23,512 nt of DNA from JANNXQ01 sp031425095 (GTDB lineage Bacteria; Verrucomicrobiota; Verrucomicrobiia; Chthoniobacterales; Chthoniobacteraceae): assembly GCA_031425095.1 (NCBI GenBank), contig JANPIS010000157.1, positions 1-23,512 on the forward strand. The letters are read 5' to 3'. The translations under genes were made by a program, and so were the position numbers. Of this stretch, positions 15,673 to 23,512 are shown piece by piece. Each line of letters begins with the position of its first letter. Within the stretch, counting starts at the first letter, position 1. Under the pieces are notes generated by a model. It was given only the letters and a program-made list of their open reading frames with translations, was not told where the DNA came from and searched no databases.

Positions 15673-15888
15673 TCACTGCGGGCGATCCAACTCCTCCCCG
15701 CCGTCCAGCCCCTCAAACTCTGTAAAGTGATCCGGCCGCAGCGGCTCACTGATCTTGTACTCCTCACCGAACCATTTCCCGAGATCGACCAGCTTGCACC
15801 GATCCGAGCAGAATGGCCCCGTCGGTGGTGCAAAGAAATCCACTTCCTTGCCACAGATGGCGCAACGGACTCGGGCTTGGCTGCTCAT
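15673..15888 (-). CDS. yacG: DNA gyrase inhibitor YacG-like zinc protein
   Basis: 71 residues, the usual size for this family. The four zinc-binding cysteines are CAIC at 9-12 and CSDRC at 27-31, followed by KLVDLGKWFGEEYKI and an acidic C-terminal tail (EFEGLDGGEELDRPQ). In E. coli, YacG binds GyrB through this fold and blocks DNA binding by gyrase. The ATG at 15888 gives the conserved N-terminal spacing. The gene stands alone, 71 bases beyond the permease stop and in the same direction. Confidence 0.93.
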   Translation of the reverse strand: MSSQARVRCAICGKEVDFFAPPTGPFCSDRCKLVDLGKWFGEEYKISEPLRPDHFTEFEGLDGGEELDRPQ

Positions 15889-15959
15889 TTCGCAAATATA
15901 TAGAGCGGGCGTCAGCGAGCTGCGCAACTGAGGACGCAGCCAAAGCCGAGAGACGCGGG

Positions 15960-17603
<1,644 letters not shown>

Positions 17604-17744
17604 GGGGGAAAATGACTAATGGCCAATGACCAATGACCACTGGCGCGCCATCGATTATCGAGTCGTCTCTCGTCTCACAACAGAGAACTCGACGCACTCG
17701 CCTGCATTGGTCATTGCTCATTGGCCATTGGTCATTTTCCCGCC
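17604..17744. repeat. Inverted heptanucleotide arrays spanning a divergent promoter region
   Basis: The left array at 17611-17638 is AATGACT, AATGGCC, AATGACC, AATGACC. The right array at 17702-17736 reads, on the opposite strand, AATGACC, AATGGCC, AATGAGC, AATGACC, AATGCAG. The similarity extends outward through GGGAAAATGAC on each side to within a few bases of both start codons: the permease ATG (17603) and the GTG at 17745. The two genes therefore have near-identical leader sequences over roughly 33 bases, and the 70 bases between the arrays must hold or share their promoters. Confidence 0.85.
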
Positions 17745-19676
17745 GTGTCCCGCCCGCAACGCCTCGAACTCCTCGTCTTCATCACGACGCTGTTCACCTT
17801 CGCGTACTTTCATCAGGGCGGTGGATGGAATCAGAACGCGCGCTTCGCCGAGGTGCGCGCGATGGCCGAGCAAGGGCGTTTTGCGATCGATGACTTCCTG
17901 ATCTACGAGCGCAATCCCGCGACCGAAGACTTGCGGCGCATCCCGATGCGCAATGCGGAGTTCGAAATCGACGGGAAGAAGAAGCGGGTCGCGTGGGTGG
18001 ACATGACGTGGACATTTTTCCCGGTGAATGAAACGCCCGCCGAGGAAGGCGTGACGCTCGAGCCGATGATCTCGCTGTGCGCTTCGGGCGACCTCGGCTA
18101 CGTGCCGCACACCGGCCACTTTCATCCGAACAAGCCGCCCGGCACGTCGTTCCTCGCGCTGCCCGCTTACTGGGTGATCTATCAAGTGGAGCGCCTCCTC
18201 GGCATCGATCGCGATCGCTGGTGGACGCTGACCGTGAATTCCTGGCTCATGACGGTCTGCTCGATCGGCCTGCTCTCAGCACTCGCCGCAGTGCTTTTTT
18301 TCCGACTCGCGCGGAACTTCGCTGGTGGCGCGCTCTGGCCCGCGGCGGCGGCGACGCTGGCGTTCGTTTTCGGCACGACGTTCTTTCCGTTTGGCACGAC
18401 GATGTTCGACCACAATGCGACCGCTGCGCTGCTGCTCGCGGCCTTTTACTTCCTGCGCACTGGCACGACTGGAAAGGCGTGGCTCCTCGCCGGATTGTGT
18501 GCCGGACTCGCCGCGATCACCAACTACGTCGCGGCGGTGCCGGGCGCATTCCTCGGGCTGTATGCGCTGCTCGCCACTCGACCAGCCGGCAGCCCGTCCG
18601 CGGCACCCTCTGCTCCGCAGGCGAGCCGCCCGTGGTTCGCGGGATGGCGTCCCGCCCTGCTTTTCAGCCTCGGAGTCATCCCGCCCTTTCTGGTCATCTG
18701 CTGGTACGGTTGGGTGAATTTCGGCTCGCCCTTCAAGCTCGCAAACGATTTCCAGAATCCGCTCTTCAAAGACCCGAGCGGCGCGCTGGGGATGTTCCGC
18801 CTCTTCCAGTCGTCCGCGGACGTCGTGCAATTTGCCTACGTCTCCACCGTCCTCACGCTCTCACCTTACCGCGGCATCTTCCTCCTCTCACCCGTGCTGA
18901 TCCTTGCGGTGTGGGGCGCGATCGTGTGGCTGCGGGAGAAAACCTTCGTCGCCGATGCACGCCTCTGCCTCGCGATCTTCGGTTTCTTCTTCCTCGTGAA
19001 TGCGAGTTTCAACGGCTACCACGGCGGCTTCTCCGCCGGGCCACGCTACCTCGTGCCCGGGCTGCCCTTCCTCTGTCTGCCGCTCGTCGTGGCGTTCACG
19101 CTGCGGCGGCGCCTGACCTCAATCCTCGCCGCGCTCTCGGTGGCGCAGCAGGCGCTCCTCACTGCCACCGACGCCCAGAACCCGCTCGCCGTCGGCGGGC
19201 ACGCTCGTGATGACCGGCGGCAGGATTTCGCCAATAGCCTCGTGCTCGACTACGCCTGGCCGCTCTTCATCCACGGGCAAGCGCGGCCGATGCTCGAGAT
19301 CCTGCTCGGCCGCCACATGGAAAAGGAACGCGCCAAACTCGAAGAGTCGAATGTGCCGCCGGATCCGATGGAGCAGCAGCTCGCGGAGACCGAACGCGAG
19401 TTGCGCGAAGCCATCGCCCGCGGGGAAGCCGCACCCTTCCTCCTCGCGGCCATCGAAGGGCCCGTGAGCGTCAATCCGATCGGGATCTACGAGGGCCTGC
19501 TCGAGTTCCGCCACTTTCCGCCGCACAGCGAGCAGACGCGCTGGGCGTCCTTCAATGCCGGCGAATTCTTCTGGCCGCGCAGCCGCTGGAGCCTGCTCCC
19601 GCTCGTGCTCGTGAGCGGAGGTCTGGGCCTTTGGTCGCTTCGCCTCGCGCGCCGCGTGGATGCCGATCTCCGATGA
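17745..19676 (+). CDS. Multi-pass membrane protein, GT-C glycosyltransferase-like
   Basis: 643 residues with a hydrophobic N-terminal helix (about 8-24), then a long non-membrane stretch and at least eight further membrane segments to about residue 480. The stretch contains RFAEVRAMAEQGRFAIDDF and GHFHPNKPPGTSFLALPAY (124-142). An acidic residue in the first loop plus an NKPPG motif before the next helices recalls GT39/ArnT-like GT-C enzymes, which move sugars from lipid carriers outside the membrane. This is a fold-level guess; no family signature is decisive. A charged segment (EKERAKLEESNV, EQQLAETERELREAIARGEA) near the C-terminus looks helical and possibly coiled. I chose the GTG at 17745 since the frame upstream is repeat DNA that mirrors the permease leader. 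The TGA overlaps the next ATG. Confidence 0.7.
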   Translation: MSRPQRLELLVFITTLFTFAYFHQGGGWNQNARFAEVRAMAEQGRFAIDDFLIYERNPATEDLRRIPMRNAEFEIDGKKKRVAWVDMTWTFFPVNETPAEEGVTLEPMISLCASGDLGYVPHTGHFHPNKPPGTSFLALPAYWVIYQVERLLGIDRDRWWTLTVNSWLMTVCSIGLLSALAAVLFFRLARNFAGGALWPAAAATLAFVFGTTFFPFGTTMFDHNATAALLLAAFYFLRTGTTGKAWLLAGLCAGLAAITNYVAAVPGAFLGLYALLATRPAGSPSAAPSAPQASRPWFAGWRPALLFSLGVIPPFLVICWYGWVNFGSPFKLANDFQNPLFKDPSGALGMFRLFQSSADVVQFAYVSTVLTLSPYRGIFLLSPVLILAVWGAIVWLREKTFVADARLCLAIFGFFFLVNASFNGYHGGFSAGPRYLVPGLPFLCLPLVVAFTLRRRLTSILAALSVAQQALLTATDAQNPLAVGGHARDDRRQDFANSLVLDYAWPLFIHGQARPMLEILLGRHMEKERAKLEESNVPPDPMEQQLAETERELREAIARGEAAPFLLAAIEGPVSVNPIGIYEGLLEFRHFPPHSEQTRWASFNAGEFFWPRSRWSLLPLVLVSGGLGLWSLRLARRVDADLR

Positions 19677-20980
19677 ATACTCGCCTCTGCCTCGCCTTCG
19701 CCGCACTCGTTCTCAATGCCCGCGCCGCGGACTGGCCCGAGTGGCGCGGCCCCGGTCGCAGCGGCGTGTGGGCGGAAACCGGTATCGTGGAGAAGCTGCC
19801 GGAGTCACTCACCTTCCGCTGGCGCGTGCCGATCGCGGGCGGCTACTCGGGGCCGTCCGTCGCGGCTGGGCGCGTCTTCCTGACCGATTTCACGCCCACG
19901 GATTTCCCCGCCGGAACGGAGCGCGCGCTCTGCCTCGATGAAAAGACGGGTAAGGTGCTGTGGGAGCAAAAGTGGTCCGCCGATTACCGCCCGCTCATGC
20001 CGGCGTATGCCATCGGCCCGCGCGCCACTCCGACGGTGGATGGGGATCGCGTCTATATCCTCGGCGCCACTGGCACGCTGGCCTGTCTCGACGTGAAGAC
20101 AGGCGCGGTGCAGTGGCAGAAGGATTGCCAAAAGGACTATGAGACGCCGGTGCCCGTCTGGGGCATGGCTGGCGCGCCGCTCGTCGATGGGCCGCGCCTC
20201 ATCTGTCTCGTCGGCGGACGCCACGACGCGATGGTGGTCGCCTTTGACAAACTCACCGGTGCCGAACTCTGGCGCGCGCTGCCGGGCGGCGGCGACCCCG
20301 GCTACGGCCAGCCCCTCCTCATCGAAGCCGGCGGCACGCGACAGTGCATCATCTGGACGCGGACCGCCGTCGTCTCACTCGATCCCGCGAGCGGCAAAGT
20401 GTTTTGGCAGGAGCCGTGGGACATTCGCTCCGGCCTCACCGTCGCCACGCCGATCTTCGACGGCACGCGCCTGCTCGTCTCCGCCTTCTACAATGGCTCG
20501 ATGATGTTCACGCTCGACCGCTCCAAACCCACCGCCAGCAAGCTCTGGAGCGACACGCGCCCCGGAGAGATCAACACCACCGGCCTGCACGCGCTCATCA
20601 ACACCCCCGTGCTCGACGGCGACCATCTCTACGGCGTGTGCAGCTACGGCCAGTTCCGCTGCCTCGACGCGCGCACCGGCGAGCGCGTCTGGGAGACGAT
20701 GGAACTCACCAAGGAAAAAGCGCGGTGGGCCACCGCCTTCATCGTCCGCAACGACGACCGCTACTTCATCAACAACGACCGCGGCGAACTCCTCATCGCG
20801 AAACTCTCGCCCAAGGGTTTCGAGGAAATCTCCCGCACCAAACTCCTCAAGCCCACCTCCCGGGGAGGACGCCGGGAACTCGGCGCGGTAAATTGGTCGC
20901 ACCCTGCCTACGCCAACCGCCACATCTTCGCCCGCAACGACGAGGAAATCGTCTGTGCGTCGCTCGCCACCAAGGAGTAA
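19673..20980 (+). CDS. Secreted PQQ-like beta-propeller protein
   Basis: 435 residues with a signal peptide (MNTRLCLAFAALVLNARAA). It opens with DWPEWRGPGRSGVWAETG, usual in PQQ-like proteins of Planctomycetes and Verrucomicrobia. Repeated blades carry the LDxKTGxxxW pattern: CLDEKTGKVLWEQKW, CLDVKTGAVQWQKD, AFDKLTGAELWRALPGG, SLDPASGKVFWQEPW, CLDARTGERVWETME. Quinoprotein dehydrogenases share this fold, but I see no clear cofactor-binding or catalytic residues, so a binding or scaffold role is as likely as an enzyme. The ATG overlaps the TGA of the preceding membrane protein (ATGA), implying translational coupling and possibly a joint function at the membrane. It ends convergent with a sulfatase gene. 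Confidence 0.9.
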   Translation: MNTRLCLAFAALVLNARAADWPEWRGPGRSGVWAETGIVEKLPESLTFRWRVPIAGGYSGPSVAAGRVFLTDFTPTDFPAGTERALCLDEKTGKVLWEQKWSADYRPLMPAYAIGPRATPTVDGDRVYILGATGTLACLDVKTGAVQWQKDCQKDYETPVPVWGMAGAPLVDGPRLICLVGGRHDAMVVAFDKLTGAELWRALPGGGDPGYGQPLLIEAGGTRQCIIWTRTAVVSLDPASGKVFWQEPWDIRSGLTVATPIFDGTRLLVSAFYNGSMMFTLDRSKPTASKLWSDTRPGEINTTGLHALINTPVLDGDHLYGVCSYGQFRCLDARTGERVWETMELTKEKARWATAFIVRNDDRYFINNDRGELLIAKLSPKGFEEISRTKLLKPTSRGGRRELGAVNWSHPAYANRHIFARNDEEIVCASLATKE

Positions 20981-20987
20981 GGGTGGC

Positions 20988-21012
20988 TCGCCCCGCTTAG
21001 ATCACGGGGCGA
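20988..21012. terminator. Possible two-way terminator hairpin
   Basis: TCGCCCCG and CGGGGCGA form an 8-bp GC-rich stem around a 9-base loop in the 40-base gap between the convergent propeller (+) and sulfatase (-) genes. No T-run follows on either side, so termination would be non-canonical. It may simply be another intergenic palindrome. Confidence 0.5.
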
Positions 21013-21020
21013 GGGCGCCC

Positions 21021-22580
21021 CTACTCCTCGCGTTTCCCCTTCTTCGGTTTCTTCGCCGCCTCCGCTGCCGCGGCTTCGAGAGCGGCGGGCAGTTTCGGCT
21101 CCTGCGCCTTCAGCCACGTCTCGTAGCCCTTGGCCCGGCTGCCGACGTATTTGTAAGTGTCGAAGATGGCGGCGTTGCCGAGGGCGCGCGGGTCTTTCTC
21201 CTCCTTGAGCATCTCGATCATCTTGTAGCGGAGCGCGCTCATCGTCTCGGTGTAGGCGAGGTCATTGGCAAGGTTCACGACGCACTCTGGGTCGCGCTGG
21301 ATGTTGTAGAGTTCGTCAGGCAGGCGCTTGCCGAAGGACAGATCGTAGAAGTAGCCGCCGAGCGCTTTCACGACTTCCTTGGTCGGGCCAGGATCGCAGT
21401 TGCCGAAGTCGGTCTCGGGATTTCCCGCGGGCCAGCGCTCGGGGTGGAAGTTGTGCACGTAGAGGAATTCCTTCGTCCGGAGCGCGCGCACGGGGTAGCC
21501 CCAGTCGTGCGGGCGACCGAGATCATGACGCTCTTTGCCGGCGAGCATGGTGTCACGGTTTTCGATCCAGCCGCTCTTCTCGGAGCGCAGGATGTTCACC
21601 AGGCTCCTGCCGGTCATCTGCGCGTGCGGCTTGAGGCCGGCGAGTTCCATGTAAGTGGGCGCGAAGTCGCGCACGTTGATGAAGTCCTCGACGACACGGC
21701 CGGGCTTGATCGCCGCGCCCCAGCGCATCGCGAGCGGCAGATGGAAGGCGTCCTCGTGGATCTGGCCCTTCACAAAGGGGAAAGGCATGCCGTGATCGGA
21801 CGTGACGATGATGAGCGTGTTGTCGAGCTGCCCCGCGGCCTTCAGCGCGTCGAGCGCGCGGCCGATCTGCGTGTCGCCCCACTCCACCTCGATCGCGTAG
21901 TCGAGCAGGTCGCTCCGCACGATCTCGGTGTCCGGGAGAAAGGCGGGCACCTTTACGTCCTCAAGCTTCTTGCCGAGACGCAGGCCGGAGCCGGCTTCGT
22001 AGGCGCGATGCGGCTCGTTAAAACCCATCCAGAAGCAGAACGGCTTGTCCGCCGCGCGCTGCTTGAGGAAGTCCTCAAAGTTTGCGACGTAGTCGTCGTT
22101 TGCCATGCCTTTCGCCGGGATCTCCTGCTTTTTGCCGGTGAAGTCCGGCCCCGCCGGATTGCGCGTGCGCCCGGCGAGCGTTTTGAAGTCGCCCGGGCCC
22201 CAGCCTTTCCCCGTGAGCCCGACGGCGTAGCCAGCTTTCTCCAGCAGGTCGGGATAGACTTCGTAGCCTTTGGGGAAATATCCGCCGTGCGAGACGGCTT
22301 CCTCGAGTTGCCAAGTATTGCGTCCGGTGAGGATGCTCGCGCGGCACGGGCTGCACTTCGGGTTGGACGTGAAGGCGTTCTTGAAGAGCACGCCCTCGCG
22401 GGCCACGCGATCAAAGTTCGGCGTCTTCACCCAATCGCAGCCGTAGGCGCCGGCGTGGGTGCTGCCATTCCAGTCGTCGAAGATGATGAAGAGGATGTTC
22501 GGACGCTCTGCCGCTTGAGCGCCGGAAACGATGAGACTGAGAAGAGGAAAGAGGAAGCGGCGGAACATGGGAGGAAACAT
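21021..22580 (-). CDS. Secreted sulfatase (heparan N-sulfatase-like, FGly type)
   Basis: 519 residues. The signal peptide is within MFPPMFRRFLFPLLSLIVSG, followed by ERPNILFIIFDDWNG with metal ligands Asp35-Asp36. The signature CSPCRASILTGRNTWQLEE starts at Cys76, the predicted formylglycine site. The second variable position is also Cys (CxPCR). TGKGWGPGDF replaces the GKWHLG of the other two sulfatases, and VTSDHGMPFP gives Asp-His instead of Asp-Asn at the metal site. RNTWQLEEA, KGWGPG and SDHG are features of the N-sulfoglucosamine sulfohydrolase-like branch. The substrate is not proven. The C-terminal tail is Ala/Lys-rich (AAAAEAAKKPKKGKREE). A second ATG at 22568 is equally plausible. 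It is divergent from the SGNH hydrolase gene, 133 bases away. Confidence 0.93.
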   Translation of the reverse strand: MFPPMFRRFLFPLLSLIVSGAQAAERPNILFIIFDDWNGSTHAGAYGCDWVKTPNFDRVAREGVLFKNAFTSNPKCSPCRASILTGRNTWQLEEAVSHGGYFPKGYEVYPDLLEKAGYAVGLTGKGWGPGDFKTLAGRTRNPAGPDFTGKKQEIPAKGMANDDYVANFEDFLKQRAADKPFCFWMGFNEPHRAYEAGSGLRLGKKLEDVKVPAFLPDTEIVRSDLLDYAIEVEWGDTQIGRALDALKAAGQLDNTLIIVTSDHGMPFPFVKGQIHEDAFHLPLAMRWGAAIKPGRVVEDFINVRDFAPTYMELAGLKPHAQMTGRSLVNILRSEKSGWIENRDTMLAGKERHDLGRPHDWGYPVRALRTKEFLYVHNFHPERWPAGNPETDFGNCDPGPTKEVVKALGGYFYDLSFGKRLPDELYNIQRDPECVVNLANDLAYTETMSALRYKMIEMLKEEKDPRALGNAAIFDTYKYVGSRAKGYETWLKAQEPKLPAALEAAAAEAAKKPKKGKREE

Positions 22581-22713
22581 GGCAGAAGCAGGACAGCATC
22601 ACCCGGCAAGATGGAGACAAATTTGCGTCATGATGAGTTTTCATGCGCCGGTCCCAAAGGCCCACCTGCTTTTCGGATTCTCTCCGCGCCAGTTCCTCTC
22701 TACCTCCATCCTC

Positions 22714-23448
22714 ATGAAGTTCCCCACCCTCCTCGCCCTCACGCTCTGCCTCACCGCCTCCGCCGCGCTCGCGGTCGATGCCAAACCGGCCGCCACCGCG
22801 CCCAGGAAACGCGCGCCGAATCCCGTCTTCGCGCCGATCGAAGATCAGCCCGGCCTGCCGCGCGTGCTGCTCATCGGCGACTCCATCTCCATCGGCTACA
22901 CGCTCGACGTGCGGAAGCTGCTCGAAGGCAAAGCGAACGTGCATCGCATCCCGACCAACGGTGGCCCGACGCCGAACGGGCTGACGAATCTCAAGACCTG
23001 GCTCGGCGACAAGAAGTGGGACGTGATTCACTTCAATTGGGGCCTGCATGACGTCAAGTTCATCGTCGGCGAGGACAAGGCGAAGATCGTTCCCGTCGAG
23101 ACGCCGGCCGCGAAGCACCAAGTCGAAGTCGGCGAGTACGAGAAGAACCTGACCGCACTCGTCGCGCAGCTCAAAACGACCGGCGCGAAACTCATCTGGT
23201 GCTCGACCACGCCCGTCGTCGCCGGAACACCGGGGCGCCGCACCGAAGACGTGCCGAATTACAACGAAGCCGCCGCGCGCGTGATGAAGGCCGCCGGCGT
23301 CGCCACCAACGACCTCTACGCCTACGCGCTGCCGCGCCTCGGCGACGGCAATCAACTCCCGCAAAACGTCCACTTCTCCCCCGCCGGCTCGAAGATGCTC
23401 GCCGAAAAAGTCGCCGCAGAGATCGGCGCGGCGCTTCAGAAAAGGTAG
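22714..23448 (+). CDS. Secreted SGNH/GDSL hydrolase
   Basis: 244 residues with a signal peptide (MKFPTLLALTLCLTASAALA). Block I is VLLIGDSISIGYT with the nucleophile at Ser57. IHFNWGLHDVK at 105-115 corresponds to the Asn block III. LPQNVHFSPAGSKMLAEKVA holds block V with His220. The position three before His220, normally the catalytic Asp, is Gln217, so the acid is absent or supplied elsewhere. Related secreted enzymes remove acetyl or other acyl groups from polysaccharides. Divergent from a sulfatase and followed 20 bases later by another gene in the same direction. The ATG at 22714 is chosen because the signal peptide follows it at once; the frame is open upstream without similarity. Confidence 0.88.
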   Translation: MKFPTLLALTLCLTASAALAVDAKPAATAPRKRAPNPVFAPIEDQPGLPRVLLIGDSISIGYTLDVRKLLEGKANVHRIPTNGGPTPNGLTNLKTWLGDKKWDVIHFNWGLHDVKFIVGEDKAKIVPVETPAAKHQVEVGEYEKNLTALVAQLKTTGAKLIWCSTTPVVAGTPGRRTEDVPNYNEAAARVMKAAGVATNDLYAYALPRLGDGNQLPQNVHFSPAGSKMLAEKVAAEIGAALQKR

Positions 23449-23468
23449 TCGCCCAGACCTTTTGCACC

Positions 23469-23512
23469 ATGGCTCACAAGACCAGCGCCATTTCCCCCGA
23501 TTGGTGGGATTA
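23469..23512 (+). CDS. Start of a gene cut by the window edge, possibly glucosamine-6-phosphate isomerase-like
   Basis: Only 14 full codons are present: MAHKTSAISPDWWD. A PDWWD motif near the start recalls glucosamine-6-phosphate isomerase/deaminase-like proteins of Planctomycetes and Verrucomicrobia, as I remember them. Fourteen residues cannot settle it. The ATG follows the SGNH hydrolase stop by 20 bases in the same direction, so the two may be co-transcribed. If the guess is right, it would fit amino-sugar catabolism next to a heparan-type sulfatase. Confidence 0.4.
   Translation, partial: MAHKTSAISPDWWD

Noticed and set aside
20955..23051. 698-codon open frame on the plus strand
   Set aside because: Antisense to the third sulfatase and then out of frame with the SGNH hydrolase; no recognisable domain.

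Overview
The window is GC-rich bacterial chromosome. The gene content fits a PVC-group organism, most likely a Verrucomicrobiota: three secreted formylglycine-type sulfatases, remains of a PA14-domain surface protein, a secreted PQQ-like beta-propeller protein with the N-terminal WPEWRGPGRSGVW motif, a DUF4256 protein, and spacers full of short periodic or palindromic repeats. The phylum call is inference; there is no rRNA gene or other universal phylogenetic marker here apart from mutL. Clear Shine-Dalgarno sequences are scarce.

Layout. 1-217: C-terminal end of a sensor histidine kinase. 218-2100: a gene graveyard with an IS5-type transposase scrap, a broken PA14-domain gene on the minus strand, and a second, frameshifted IS5-type transposase. 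2083-2519: a gene-free spacer with one perfect hairpin. 2520-3092: an intact DUF4256 gene, visibly less GC-rich than its surroundings. 3132-9941: a minus-strand run reading M48 protease, serine beta-lactamase-like hydrolase, sulfatase with a C-terminal jelly-roll-like domain, alpha/beta hydrolase, sulfatase. Four of the five carry signal peptides and the protease has a membrane anchor, so this looks like an envelope or secreted set for sulfated or esterified glycans. 10142-14489: mutL and a large DEYQ-box helicase, also on the minus strand. 14637-15560: rhomboid protease (+). 15673-15888: YacG (-). 15960-17603: lactate-permease family transporter (-). 17745-20980: a GT-C-like membrane protein whose stop overlaps the start of a secreted PQQ-like propeller (ATGA). 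21021-22580: a third sulfatase (-), divergent from an SGNH hydrolase at 22714-23448 (+). The window ends in the first codons of a further gene at 23469.

The most unusual feature is a set of heptanucleotide (7-bp period) arrays. Most units can be written AA-NNN-CC, with a different NNN in each array. Two pairs are arranged as inverted repeats in the two divergent promoter regions (helicase/rhomboid and permease/GT-C). Others sit in frame inside coding sequence, in the MutL linker and a permease loop. Longer palindromes fill a convergent gap (rhomboid/yacG) and the mutL-helicase gap, where the repeat supplies the helicase stop codon. No CRISPR array, tRNA or rRNA gene was seen, and no formylglycine-generating enzyme for the sulfatases is encoded here.
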